This document shows, in pieces, positions 11,834 through 23,646 of a DNA stretch of 64,000 bases; position 1 is the first letter of the stretch, and each line of letters begins with the position of its first letter. This DNA is from Monosporascus cannonballus (lineage: Eukaryota; Ascomycota; Sordariomycetes; Xylariales): the NCBI GenBank assembly GCA_004154925.1, contig QJNS01000147.1, forward strand, positions 62,001 to 126,000, in the 5' to 3' direction. The notes beneath the pieces were generated by a model. The model did no database searches, was not told where the DNA came from, and was given only the letters and a program-made list of their open reading frames with translations. The position numbers and the translations under genes are program-made.

Positions 11834-13017
11834 AGTCCAACAGCATCTACGCTCCGTCCATCACGGGACATCGCACCCCTGTAGGACCTTGTGCTGCCAA
11901 ACTCTTTTTCTTTTCTCACTGTTGGGCGCTCATCTCAGTCCCCCTTGTTATTTTCGTCCACACTCTGGGGCGTAGGTCTGTCAGCCAAAGGTCCGTAATT
12001 AGGGGAAGATGAGAAGAACCCACCCCCTACCCCCGGCGGATACAGTTCTTCTCGCACATCTGTCAGAATAATGGTGGATGTCACCACATCCAAACATGTC
12101 AGCCCTCGGGATTGGCGCTGCCGTGCGACGCTCGGGACGTCCCGAGTGTGACGGGCGGATTACCTCATGTATACTTAATTGCGTCGCGGAATGGGCTGCA
12201 CAGGCGGAAATTGAAGCACGCCAGCCTCTGGATACGCTGGGAAAAAAGTGAAAATTTCCAGATGGGTATATCACATCTCGTAGAGACCTTATCGACTGGC
12301 TATTTCACGACTAATACCGCCCACCTGGTGATGGGTAATGGCTACCCCCTGCCATGTAACTTAAGGAGATGCAGAAGGGAAAAGTGGCCATAGGGAGCTC
12401 GTGCTATACTTATACAAGTCGCGATGGAGGTCCTTACTGAAGCAATTCGGGGCTACAGCTCACATTAACGATGGGTATCCTGTTCCTCGAAATGACACTC
12501 CTGTTTACCCCTGCAAGATCGCTTCGTCCGTTTGGAATTGCTGAAATTACAAATCCCTGAGTGATTAGGGGATCTACCAGAATCTCTTCTCGGATGTATA
12601 GGTTAGTCACAGTCAGATGGGTATATACCAGGCTTTATTTATGATTGCACAGTCATTATATATTTTTGAAGCTAGTTAACCGCTCACTCCTGAAAATGAA
12701 TAGGCTTCGCGATAGCTCAAACTTGCTCCTCGACGGGGATGAATTGCTGTTGTCAGTACCAAACAGCAGACGGGAGCCTGCTTCAGAAGATTGAAGACTC
12801 CTCCGCACTTGGCTGTTTTCAGCAGTGGTCCTTCAACAAGAGCCAAGATATCCATCTAATGTCAATCTGCACCCACCAGGCTAGACAAGAGGCCTCCAAA
12901 CCAGCCACCAGGGGTTTGAGTGCTTCCGGAACTACCTTCAACTCCAGATCTCCCCCATCCGTCTCTCCAATTAAATAAATCTTGACGTTCAGAGGCAGCC
13001 ATACTCAGGGGGATATA
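11834..13017. other. Intergenic, no convincing gene
   Basis: Short frames on both strands (for example 12,112-12,393 and 12,739-12,978) have no recognisable domain, no consistent splice signals and mixed composition. Base composition is that of the gene island, without RIP. The last part, immediately 3' of the CoA-transferase stop, is its probable 3' UTR. Confidence 0.6.
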
Positions 13018-14711
13018 TCAGAGCATAGGCTTCAGGTCATCCGCAACACGGAACGGAGCCTCCGTCTTGCTCTTGATCTCGTCGACCGTGACGCCATCCG
13101 CAATCTCGATCAAAGTGAGACCGTAGGCAAAATCGACATCAAAGACGCCCTGTAGGAATATCATTAGCCTTGTACTCCCAACAGCAGGTCAAATCAAAGC
13201 GAGCGATGAGTTTGGCATACCAATTCCGTGATGATCCTCGACACGCAAGCGCGGCCGGTCAGGGGGAACTCGCACTGCTTCACGATCTTGGGGTTACCCT
13301 TCTTGTCTGTATGCTCCATGGTGACGACGACCTTGGTGGCGCTGGGGTTGCTGACGAGGTCCATGGCGCCGCCGAAGCCCTTGACCTTGCCCGGCAGCAT
13401 CCAATTGGCGAGGTCGCCGGTGCCGCTGACCTGCATGGCGCCGAGGATGGTGAGGTTGATGCGGCCGCTGCGGATCATGCCAAAGCTCTCCTCGCTGCCG
13501 AAGACGGCGGCGCCCGGTTTTAGAGTTACCGTCTCCTTACCGGCGTTGATGAGGTCGGCATCCTCCTCCCCCTGCCGCGGGTAGGGCCCGAGCCCCAGGA
13601 TGCCGTTCTCCGACTGCAACTGCACCTCGACCTCGGGCCCCACGAAGCTCGGCGCCAGCATCGGCATCCCGATGCCCAGGTTCGCGTACATTCCGTTGCG
13701 GAACTCCCGGGCCGCCCGCCGCACGATGCGCTCGCGCTTGGCGGCAGTGTCCCCCGAGCCGAGGGCTGCCTTCGCTGCGGGATCGCTCTCGTCCTTGGCG
13801 AAGGTGTACTTCTCGATGTTCTTCTCGGCCGTGCTCTGGATAACCCGCTTGACGTAGATGCCGGGTAGGTGGACGGCCTCGGGCGGAATTTCGCCGGGCT
13901 CGACGATGTGCTCGGCCTCGACGATGGTCATCTTGGCGTTGCGACCCATGGCGCCGTTGAAGTTGTTCGCCGCCAACCGGAACTGGCAGTTGCCCAGCTT
14001 GTCCGCCTTGTAGGCCTTCACGAAGGCGTAGTCGCCGGCGATGCTGTGCTCGAGTACGTACGGCTTGCCGTTGAAGACCTTGACGTCCTTGGGGTACGAG
14101 AACTGGTCGGGCGTGCCGTCACTCTTGTTCCGCAGCGGCAGGTCGCCCGTCTGCACGACGGTGCCGAAACCGGCGGGCGTGTAGAACGCCGGGACGCCCT
14201 TGCCGCCGGCGGCACAGCGCTCGGCCAGGGTGCCCTGGGGCGTGAGCTCGAGCTCAACCTCGCCCGTCAGGTACATCTGCTCGAAGATACGGTTCTCGCC
14301 GATGTAGCTCGCGACCATCTTGCGGATCTGTTTGGTCCGCAGCAGCTTGCCGAGCCCCGAGGTGTCGGTACCCGCATTGTTGGACACCGCCGTGAGCCCG
14401 GTGATCTCGGGTTTGTTCAGCACCTCCTGGATCAGCGTGTCGGGCACGCCGCAGAGCCCGAACCCGCCGCACAGCAGCGTCGTCTCCGGTTTCATGTCCT
14501 TCAGGGCCTCTGCGGCGGACGGGTAGACCTTGTTGATCTCGGCTCGGCGCGAGGTGGCGGAGAACGCTCTGCCGAGTGTCCGAGCATGCTGTATTCCCCG
14601 GTTGTCGTTAGGCTATCTTAATACGCCAGCTGGCCAGATAACTTTACCTACGTTTGAGCCGTACCGTGAATACGCCCTCAGGGTGCGCATACACATAGCC
14701 GCGGAAGGCAT
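13018..14711 (-). CDS. SCOT: Succinyl-CoA:3-ketoacid CoA transferase (SCOT), mitochondrial
   Basis: The enzyme moves CoA from succinyl-CoA to acetoacetate in the mitochondrial matrix, letting ketone bodies enter acetyl-CoA metabolism. Exons on the minus strand are 14,711-14,652, 14,588-13,221 and 13,149-13,018, giving 519 residues, against about 520 in animal SCOT. Intron 1 (63 bp) has donor GTAGGT, branch CCTAAC and acceptor TACAG. Intron 2 (71 bp) has donor GTATGC and acceptor CTACAG. Both are phase 0. Exon 1 plus early exon 2 give an Arg/Ser/Ala-rich leader ending in [14 protein letters not shown], a typical matrix-targeting peptide. The alpha half follows ([17 protein letters not shown] near residues 56-72), then the beta half with catalytic Glu at about residue 347 in [13 protein letters not shown]. 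The C-terminus is [20 protein letters not shown]...LKPML. The start is chosen for its GTCACCATG context. Unspliced, both ends would be lost. Confidence 0.95.
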
Positions 14712-15428
14712 GGTGACGGTGCGCGGGGTATATCTAAGATAAACAAACTATAGGCCACGAACACTAACCGGGCAAGAGATGGCGGAGACGGGAGCAACAA
14801 TGGGATCATAGAGACGGCGGCAGATAAAACACCAATCAATTGGACCCAGTTCCAATTGCTTCATAACATGATTATGGAATGCGAAAGATGGCATATATCT
14901 CACATGACTTATATTATACCTGGACGACCTCTATGCCCGCGTGCCTCCACATTCCGCGACCGAGTTCCGTTGGGGGGGATGAACCGGGAGCTGCCCTCGG
15001 CACAGCTGGCCCCACGGGGAAGAGTTGATCCTCATGTAAGGCTAACGGCATTCCAGGTTCGTAAAAAGCCCTGCGCTTCCCACGGAAAACGCCGGCAATT
15101 AACGGTTCGTCGCGCAACAAGCCACGTCCAGGTTGAGCACTAAGTTCTTACGTAACGCCTCAAGGGTCTACTGTGCCAGAGACATCAGCCACTTTACCCA
15201 CAAGGGCATCTTATCTATATCTTATCATCTTTTGCTTGGGTATCTAGCGTTAATCGATAACCGAAAGTTTTTGGTAGCTTTTTGGTAGATGGCGGGACAG
15301 TCGACTCCAACTGAGACTCGAAGTAGAGCATCCGTACCCCGAACCACACCCACCCTCGCTATCCTTCCTCGTTCCCGAAAACACGCTTTGCGGACCTCCA
15401 ACTCTCCTGCGCGAATCACCCATTCACC
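14712..15428. promoter_or_regulatory. Shared divergent promoter region of SCOT and UTP22
   Basis: This 717-bp gap separates the divergent starts of the CoA transferase (minus) and UTP22 (plus), so both promoters must lie here. CCAAT boxes cluster at 14,832-14,836, 14,839-14,843 (reverse) and 14,852-14,856. The stretch just before the UTP22 start (about 15,360-15,425) is pyrimidine-rich, as is common upstream of fungal housekeeping genes. No TATA box is obvious for either gene. Small frames inside are not convincing. Confidence 0.6.
14832..14856. promoter_or_regulatory. CCAAT-box cluster
   Basis: Three CCAAT pentamers fall within 25 bp: two on the plus strand and one on the minus strand, the first two forming CCAATCAATTGG. 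They lie about 121-145 bp upstream of the SCOT start. CCAAT is the core site of the fungal HAP/AnCF complex, known to control many mitochondrial genes, so a role in SCOT expression is plausible but inferred. Confidence 0.45.
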
Positions 15429-18400
15429 ATGGAGGAAAACTTCGCAAAGCGCCGCAAGATAAATCACGACAATGGAGGTTCAATATTCGAAGCTAGCTCT
15501 GCCGCCGCCTCGGCCATGGGTCCTTCCGGAGCCAGCGCATTCGTTTTAGAGACCGAGGAGCTGCTGAAGGAGGTCAAGCCAGACTATTCCAAAGATCTTC
15601 CCGGCGCGGATGATGTTCTGCGACAGTTCAAGGACACAATTGAGGCCCTGGAGCCCCATGATCCCACTTCCGTAGGTTCATTTCGCACAACCAGTTGAGC
15701 TGACATACTTGCGAGCTAATCTTCCTATCCAGATCGGAGAATTAACAGCCAAGTTTGAGAAGACGAACCGAATCGCAATCCCCTATCCCGATCCGAAACC
15801 AGCCAAGGAGTCGCCGTACAAGCTTTCTTTCGCGAAACCTGCACAGGTAAACGTGGTTGGGAGTTATGCTCTCAAGACTATGGTCAAATCGAATGATTTG
15901 AGCGTCGATATGATTGTGGTCATGCCGACGTCCCTGTTCCAAGAGAAGGATTATTTGAACTCGAGGTACTTCTACAAGAGGGCTTACTACCTGGCTTACA
16001 TGACCTTGGGCCTGCGCAAGGCACATGGATCCTCGATGGATTTGACCTTCGACTGCCTGAATGGAAACGCGCTTTTGCCTATTCTTATCGCGCGGCCGAA
16101 ACAGAGCTCGAAAACGCATGATGATACCGCCAAAAACGCCGCACGGAAACCCGCCCATGTCATACGCGTTATACCTACTGCCCCTGAAGGATATTTCCCC
16201 GCCTCGAAATTGTCTGCAACGAGCAACGCGACCCGGCAGGGAAAGTATGGCGATGCAATAGAAGCCAAACCACCAACTCCATTCTACAACACGACCTTGA
16301 AAGCCGAAGGTTTATTTTCGTCTTATCTCAAACTGCTTCACCGCGCCTCGGTATCCTGTCCGACGTTTAAGGAGGCCTGCATCCTAGGGCGGATATGGCT
16401 GCGGCAGCGGGGATTCGGGGGGGCCATTTCCGAGGGCGGCTTTGGCCACTTCGAGTGGGCTGTGCTCGTTGCACTGCTGCTCCAGGGAGGTGGTCGTAAG
16501 GGCGAAGCTGTCCTCTCGACCTCGCTCCACAGCACCCAGCTGTTTAAGGGAACATTGCACTTTCTCTCTACGGCGAACTTGCAGAAGAAGCCGGTGATAA
16601 TAGGGGGAACCCCCTCAGATCCGGAATCGATCCGCCAGCCCGGTCCAGTATTATACGATACTGCGCGGGAATTGAACATTCTCTTCAAAATGACACCCTG
16701 GTCCGGCGCTATGCTTACAGAGCAAGCGAAAAGGTCTCTTGCCGCGATAAACGACAGCCCAAATGACCAGTTTGATCCTCTGTTTATTATGAAAGCAGAC
16801 CAGCCTTTGCAGATGTTTGATCTTCTTGTGAAGTTGAACATCCCATCTTCAAAGGGGGATCTCAGTCCAATCGACCACAGAGGATTCGTATGGAACTACA
16901 GTGAAAAAGCCTACCAGACCTTGACGAAGGCGCTTGGCGAACGGGCTCAGCTAATTCACCTCGAGCAATCAAAAGCCGCCGCCTGGCCCATTGCGAGTGC
17001 GACACCTAAATCAAAAAAGGATAGTATTCTTGTCGGGATAGTGGTCGACCCCGCAAAGGCCTCCCAGGGACGCGAGTACGGCCCGTCATACGAACAAAAG
17101 AAGGAGGCGGCTAGGTTTAGAGAATTCTGGGGTGATAAGTCCGACCTCTGGCAGTTTCCGGACGGAAACATCGTCGAGAGCCTCGACTGGACGTCCTACT
17201 CTCACTTAGGATTTCATGGCATCTGTGAGGCCATAATTCGCTACATTCTGAAATTCCGACTGAAGGTGGATGATGACGACCTCGCTTTCTACGGACAGGG
17301 GTTTTCAAAAATAATTCCGTCTACGCCATCGGACAAATCGGCATTTGAAGCCGCAAGACAAGCATTCCAGCGTTTCGAGAGAGATATCAGGGATCTCGAA
17401 GACTTACCTTTACAGGTCAGGCACATAAACCCGATTGGGCCCGAGTTACGGCAAGCCTCGGTGCGCGTGCCTAATTTTAACGACGGGAGGCAACCCTCGC
17501 AGCCTATGGAGGTGGTCATTTCGTTTGAAGCCTCTGGGAAGTGGCCCGAGGACAACGTGGCGGCTATCCAGAGAGCAAAAATTGCCTTCTTATTGAAGAT
17601 AGGAAGTTCTCTGGAGGAATCAAAAGAAGATGTCAAGGCACATTTGGGTCTAGAGACTGTCGAACGGGATGTTGAGAATATGGCATTCTTAGACGTCGTC
17701 TATAACAGCGGTTTCTCCTTCCGCGTTCAGGTAAATAGCGGGCTGGAAGAGACACTCCTCGAAAGGCGGACGAAGGACAAGACTCTCGAGCGCTACCAGC
17801 GTACAGAGGCTGCTGAGTTGCTCGCCACATTCAAGCGGATCTATACGAACCTTCCTCTCCACAACCAGACCATCAGTACCTTCTGTACGAGGTTCCCGGG
17901 GCTGTCGCCATCCATCCGCCTGGTGAAGCGCTTCTTCAGCTCGCACAAGCTCTCCTGTCACTTCGACGAGGAGCTCATCGAGCTATTCACCCTGCAGGCG
18001 TTCCTCAAGCCCCACCCGTACCAGACGCCCTCGAGCGCCATGACGGGCTTCCTGCGGACGATGCTGCTGCTCTCGCGGTGGGACTGGCGCGACGAGCCGC
18101 TGATAGTCGACGCATCGGGCTCGCTGTCGTCGTCGCAGCGCGTCGAGATCAGCACACGGCTCGAGGCCTGGCGCAAGATCGACCCCAACATGAACCGCAC
18201 GGTGCTCTTCGTGGCCACCCCCCACGACACCAGCGGCACCGCCTACACGCACCGGGGACCCTCCAGGGTCGTCGCCACGCGCATGACGAGCCTCGCGCGC
18301 TCCGCCTGCAGTCTCGTCCGCGACAGGGGGCTCGATCTCGCCCGCGACCCGCGCGCCCTGTTCCGGGCCTCGCTACGCGAGTACGATGTTGTAGTGCACC

Positions 18401-18819
18401 TCTCGCAGAAGGTCGTCCGGGCCCTCGAGCGTGGGGATGGGGCAGAGGTCTCGCGCTTCAAGAACCTCTCCAGCAATGCCGCGGCAAAAGTCCCGCCGCT
18501 CAGAGAACATCCCGCCTGCACGCTCCTGAGGCAGCTCGAGGCGACGTACGGCCGCCCACTGCTGTTCTTCCACGGCGGGTCCGAGGACGCCACCATCGCC
18601 GCGCTCTGGAACCCCCTGCTGCACAGCCGGTCGTTCACCGTCAACATGCCGTGCGCATTTAGGCCTGCCGGCGGAGGACAGCACGATAAACGTAAAAGTG
18701 AGGTCGATGATGCGGAGCAGATGTACGAGGTCGATAGGCAGGCTATACTCGCCGAGATCGCGCGGGTCGGCGGGGACCTGATCGAGAACATCGAGGTTCG
18801 GGGTGCCGATGCTAGCTGA
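15429..18819 (+). CDS. UTP22: U3 snoRNP / small-subunit processome protein Utp22 (NRAP family)
   Basis: Utp22/Nrap is a nucleolar component of the UTP-C module of the small-subunit processome, needed for early 18S pre-rRNA processing. Exon 1 is 15,429-15,671 and exon 2 is 15,733-18,819. The 61-bp phase-0 intron has donor GTAGGT, branch GCTAAT and acceptor ATCCAG. The protein has 1,109 residues, close to the usual 1,100-1,240. A basic stretch KRRK at residues 8-11 fits nuclear import. An inactive nucleotidyltransferase-like fold begins near residue 119 (NVVGSYALKTM, then LSVDMIVVMP); the usual D-x-D metal pair is reduced to one Asp, as expected for this non-catalytic family. The Nrap repeat architecture follows, with TPFYNTTLKAEGLFSSYLKL and GRIWLRQRGFGGAISEGGFGHFEWAVL near 255-310. 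The start has a CACCATGG context. It is convergent with the transporter downstream. No RIP damage is seen. Confidence 0.93.
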
Positions 18820-19428
18820 TTGATTGCTGTTTTGTGTGGTATCGGTGGTGTAGTTGTGCGGGCGTATGTGTGCGGATAATGGGGAACAGGGAGGCCGGCG
18901 TATACACGAGCAGATTCCGGATTATGTGAGTGTCTCAAGAGGTGAATGTGCAAGGTCTTTATTTAATTTACATTTATTAGTCGACGTCGCGTTTGGAGGT
19001 CTAACCAGAAAACGTATCGAGAAACGAGATTGTGCAGATTACAATCTACTTAACTGTAGCTGTTCCCATTAACCGCCTCGGGTGGCCTTCCACTAGGCAG
19101 ACCCCAGTTTGAGTGATCCCTAACTGCGAAGATACATACCATTGTCTCGAAGGGGGTTGGGTGAACGGGTTTCCTGCCCAATCAGACAGACTTTTTGTCT
19201 ATTGCGTATCGTCACGTTTGCATTCTTCGGGTCACAAACGAGCCCCTTACTCCGTACGTGGTGGATTTATTCCTAGGGCTACTATACACCTAATCCAGGA
19301 CTAGGGTCTGCCTGTCATGTTTCTATAGTGTGTCCCACCCGGCCCCTTCTACTCATAAAGATATCATGATTCCAGTCGTTAAACCTTTTCCTTTCACCCT
19401 ACCCGACATCCACCTTTCACCTTTCACC
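18820..19428. other. Convergent intergenic region, no gene seen
   Basis: This 609-bp gap lies between the stops of UTP22 and the MFS transporter and must hold both 3' UTRs. Short open frames lack any recognisable domain. AT-richer stretches follow each stop, but I see no single decisive polyadenylation signal. Confidence 0.6.
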
Positions 19429-21089
19429 TTAATACACGTAGAGATTCCGCTCCTCGCTGCTCTCTTCCCTCATCCTCCTGTTCCTCCGCTTCATGATGAT
19501 GCGGGCGACCCAGGCCAGGAGCGCCGTGATGACGGAGAAGGCGGCGCTGGAGCCGAGGGCGATGGCATAGCGCGGGCCGTCGGACTTGGGCCAGAGGTAA
19601 GGGGTCCAGACGAAGGAGACGTTCATGATGCTCGTGACGATGCTAATGGCGACGGCCTTCTTCTCCTTGGTCTGTGCGCACACGCTGCCGCACCAGCCGA
19701 GGATCAGCGAGTTGACGCCGTACGTGCCGATGGTGAAGATGACCATGGCCACGTACCGCCCCGCCGTGTTGAGCGTCGCGCACGCCGCCACGAACCCGGC
19801 CGTCGCCACCGCCTTCGAGATGGTGATGTGCCACGTCCGCTCGTTGAACTTGCCCGAGCTCCACGACACCGCGATCGTGATGGCGCCCGCGATCAGGTAG
19901 GGCGGGCAGGTGAGCACCAGCGTGACGGTCTCGCCGAAGCCGAGCGTCTGGACGACCGTGGGGAACTTGTGCGGGGGGTGTTCTATTAGCTACGCAATCG
20001 TCCGATGGCAGTTCGTCATGGATTATCAACTCACAAAGTTCTTGAACCCGTTAGCCGCCAGGTGGAAATGCGCCATCATCGCGAACAGCCAGACCATGGG
20101 GTCGCTGGTGGCCTGCCTGAAGCCCGCCCACGTGCTGGCCTCGCCCTCGTTCTCGACCGTGTCGAGCTCGATGCGGTTGTGCGCGAGCAGCCGCTCCTCG
20201 GGCGTCAGCCACTTGGTGGTCGATGGCGTGTCGGGAAGGACGAAGTAGCCGACGACGGCGATGACGAAGGTCACGCCGCCCTGGAGGATGAAGAGCCAGC
20301 GCCAGCCCGCGATGCCGGCCACGTCGTCAAGCCCGTGGAAGATGCCCGCGGCGATGAGGCCCGCGAACGCCGTCGCGAGGATGTTGCCCGTGTACAGGAT
20401 GGCGATGCGCGTCGCGATCTCCTTGCGGTTGTAGAACAGACTGAGGATGTATACCGCCCCCGGATAGTAGGGCGCCTCGCAGAGGCCGAGGAAGAACCGG
20501 GTCAGGACCAACCCCCTGTAGTCCTTGGCCAGCGCGGTCACGGCGCTGACCACCGCCCATGCCATCATCACAAGACCCTAATCGGGCGTTAGTAATATAT
20601 CTCAAGAGAAGGCTCTGCAGCTCAGACGGTAACGTACCAGAAATCGGGAGGGCCGGGTGCGCGTCAAGAACATGTTGGCCGGCACTCCTCCGAGCAGGTA
20701 TCCGACGAACAGGATGCTCACGCAGGTCGAATACTGCACCGAGTCGAGGCCCAGGTCCTCCTCGAGGTCGTTCAGCCTAGCGAGCGCGATGGCGTTCCGG
20801 TCCAGGTAGTTGAGCCAGTACATGCTCCATAGCATGGGCTGGTAGTTGCTCGTCAGTCAGCAGTTCCCGCACACGCGCGCGTGGGTGGTCCAAGGCCACT
20901 CACCATGATCCATCGGTCGAGCTTCTTCACGAGCGCTATTTCGCGAGGATCGGTTTTCTCGTGGGCACCGCTATAGTCCACCTTCACGACCGCGGGGACG
21001 GGCTTCTCCACCGGGTTCGTCTCTGTCTGGAAAAGCGCAGGGTTATCATCGTGGACGACATCCTGCTTCTCTTTCCTGTCAGGCGCCAT
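19429..21089 (-). CDS. MFS transporter, Dal5-like anion:cation symporter (ACS) family
   Basis: A predicted plasma-membrane proton symporter for a small organic anion. The substrate cannot be told; relatives carry allantoate, nicotinate, pantothenate or biotin. Exons on the minus strand are 21,089-20,904, 20,838-20,638, 20,577-20,035 and 19,965-19,429, giving 488 residues. The three introns (65, 60 and 69 bp) are all phase 0, with donors GTGAGT, GTACGT, GTGAGT, branch sites including ACTAAC and GCTAAT, and acceptors CCAG, TTAG, CAAG. A ~60-residue charged cytosolic N-terminus ends in VKKLDRWIM. TM1 follows with NYLDRNAIALARL, the family's YLDR signature. RFFLGLCEAPYYPGAVYILS then FYNRKEIATRIAILYTGN matches the TM4-TM5 signature. 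The C-terminal half includes WTPYLWPKSDGPRYAIA and ends in a basic tail RRNRRMREESSEERNLYVY. The start context is TCACAATGG. All parts are intact. Confidence 0.92.
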
Positions 21090-23430
21090 TGTGAAGGATA
21101 TACCGCCGCAGAATGTGTATGGGACAAAGACTACGTCGATAACGGCGAGGGGGATCGGGCAAACGAGATGGAAACTGAGGCAGCTAACGTGAGGAGCCTC
21201 CGTGACCAAGAAGGGAATCAAAGCAGGGTACGAGAGGCTCTGGGGGAGATCTTATACACCGGTGACTTCGAGGCTAGCGTTCACACTCCGCTGGTCCTGG
21301 GGGTTCCCTGATGCAACCATATCTCCCTCCACACTTTTCCCCTCATCAAATCATTCGTCCCCAGATTTGCCTCATCCCCAGATTCCACGATTCCAACACC
21401 CCGCACGGTCACCCCGTCGCGAAGAGACGCCGATTCTCGCTCTCATCACTAGTTGATATGACCAACGATGATTTCCCGGTTGGATTCTCCAACCGGTCAA
21501 GACTTGGCTACCGGGTTCTCCGCAAGGGGTCCGCACACAGCGCAGTCCACAAGAAGTTCGCCGTTACCGACTCACCGATACCAACCAGAGGGAATCTCTC
21601 GTGTGCCGCCTACCGGTTACAAAGGTACCCGCATTTGCAGGTCTCAACCCCAGAGCTAAGCTCGCCGGGGGGCTTGGCGCCAACAAGCTTTAAACCGCCT
21701 TGGGGAGAACCCGAGAACAACAAGCGATCCCAAAGTGTTCTCCCTTCTCGCCCAGAGCCCTTAGATTTAGTGCCAACGAGGTGGCTGACTGTTAGCAATT
21801 GCGCCATCGGCCAAACACGCGGCGGCCAAGACGCGCGGGGCTGGCAGTCCCAAGCAGATTGCAGCTGGGCAGACCTATGCCGAGCGGCGACGCCCTCACT
21901 CCCTGGCACACGAGAAGACTCGGCGTCCCGTGGCTTTTTCGTCCCAAGACAAGATCGCTGGAGTTGACTGGTACGAGGCGAGTCGTGTAACACGGATGAA
22001 GCCGAGTCGAAGCACTTGTGTGGCTTCGTAGTCTGGTACAAGCCTTAACGAAGATTGCATAAGTCTTGGAGCTACAGAACCGACGCGGGGGGGGGTTTTG
22101 CCGTAAGACTTGCCATGATCATTTTACTTGCTGTAAAATTACCTTAGCATCTAGCTGTAATAGTTATGCTATTTTCCTCGAGTTATGATTGATAGAGATT
22201 TCCCCTGCAACTTATATATATCGTGTAATAACTATAGGCTAAGGCGGAGCGCACATCTATGCCAATCATAAATGTTGGACCTCGACCCCATTGCTAGTGA
22301 GCGAAGTTCTAGGTGGTATTTTTATGTTCTACGGGCTTTCATTTAGCTCCTTTGCCAATGCCTTCCGCACATTATGTCGGCGTAGGTCTTTCGCCCAGGT
22401 GAATGGTACAAAGTGGCGGCCTTATTTCTCAGCTTTCTCCGGGCCCATACTAATTCGCCAAGGTAGCCAATGAGTGCATCTTAGTCCTCGGGACGAGGGA
22501 CAGGACAAGGCAAAGCGTCGTTCAGCAATCGCGCTACTAGGATGCAGCTCGAAAACTTTCAGCGCGACCTCCATGTGGGGATTCAGGATCAGCTTCAGCA
22601 AGCCGTTCGGGTCGCTCGGATCCGAAAATTTCCACTTTTTTTTTTTGCTGAAATGGCTGGTCTTTCGGGGTAGGCCCGGACTAATCATGATTACATTTTC
22701 CTGAATTTCCCCCACTTTAGATCAAGCTGCTTTCGAGCGTCGTTAATAGCTTGTTCAAAACGCACGGATTCCAGTCTGCGCCCGGTTCCTAGCCCGAAAC
22801 CGCATTCTTTGCCGTAGAAACCTTAAAACGCCGTAGATTAAGACCTTTGTAATAGTGGCTTTACAATTTCTGGCAATAAATATCAATAATTATGGCCGTA
22901 ATAGGGAAAACGCGCTGCCATCAGCGGAAGCCGCTAGTTGCTATCGCTGGAGTTTTTGCAGCCGTTAATCCCCGTATTCGGCTATAATAAGAAGCACCCC
23001 GGCTGGATGGAACTAAATGCCAGATGTTAAAGACCAGCTGAGAAAATCAGGGGTCAAAACAGTGGGAACACCAGCGAAAGCAGCTCCATTTCTGTCAAAC
23101 TTATTGACAGGGGCTGCACGTACCAGAAAATAATCTGAAAATTTCCGAATTCCATACGCCTAGTTCGAAGTGCAGTCAGAAGACGGATGTTCTTGGGCTG
23201 ATAAGATAACAATGTTACAGAGCCTTCTTGTCAGCTAGCCAGGTGTGTTATAGTACACCAAATACGGAAAGGTCACTTCTGATCGGAACATATATACTCC
23301 GTTGCTAGGCTACACAAACGCTGTACGCGCTGCGAGAGCGCACGCAATTAGCTGAATACAACAACGCAACTGATGTCCCTTATATCTGATGCCTCTTTCA
23401 CGGTTGGATATAGTTAGCGACGGTTCAAGA
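21090..23430. other. Island flank, no convincing gene
   Basis: About 2.3 kb upstream of the transporter, ordinary in base composition to about 22,080 and then more AT-rich. Long frames are open on both strands at 21,311-21,967 (plus) and 21,610-22,041 (minus), but neither has a recognised domain, splice pattern or realistic composition. A run of nine G lies at 22,087-22,095. The transporter promoter is presumably just above 21,090. I see nothing else I can support. Confidence 0.55.
21476..21496. repeat. Perfect 9-bp hairpin with 3-nt loop
   Basis: CCGGTTGGA, loop TTC, then TCCAACCGG forms a perfect stem-loop about 390 bp upstream of the transporter start. It could be a protein-binding palindrome or chance. 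No poly-T follows, so a terminator is not implied. Confidence 0.6.
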
Positions 23431-23490
23431 GGCGTTACGACTTGGTCTGGTTGTATTATAATATCTTTTTCTCTATCCGCGACTTCCGTT

Positions 23491-23513
23491 CAAGTCGCCA
23501 AGTCGCCAAGTCG
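23491..23513. repeat. 8-bp tandem repeat CAAGTCGC (2.9 units)
   Basis: Two full CAAGTCGC units and a seven-base third unit run head to tail. CCAAGTCGT at the end pairs with ACGACTTGG at 23,437-23,445, giving an inverted repeat with about 60 bp between arms. It lies at the edge of the gene island. Confidence 0.6.
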
Positions 23514-23646
23514 TGCAAGAAGCAACCCCCAATCGCTGCTCCCGTCTATCGGCGATACCGGTAGATCCCGAGCAGTTGGGTGAACAACTTGTTCAAATTT
23601 CTTTCGTTTTCGCCGACAGAACCAGAAATGTTACCTTATTAAAATC

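Noticed and set aside
11092..11919. Long minus-strand frame opposite the border ORF
   Set aside because: Open because the region is GC-rich; no domain, and the plus-strand frame has more protein-like features. Neither is certain.
12739..12978. 79-codon plus-strand frame in the intergenic region
   Set aside because: Too short, no recognised domain, no supporting splice or start context.
13869..14621. 250-codon plus-strand frame inside the CoA transferase
   Set aside because: Shadow of the SCOT coding strand; composition is repetitive Arg/Gly/Ala/Val and the gene on the other strand is certain.
18078..18662. 194-codon frame inside UTP22
   Set aside because: Arg/Pro/Ala-rich shadow of a GC-rich coding exon.
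21311..21967. 218-codon plus-strand frame, with a minus-strand frame at 21,610-22,041
   Set aside because: Both strands are open at once, composition is unlike neighbouring genes, and no family is recognisable.
22422..22715. 97-codon minus-strand frame
   Set aside because: Contains a poly-Lys run from a T-tract and no domain; outside any splice-supported gene.
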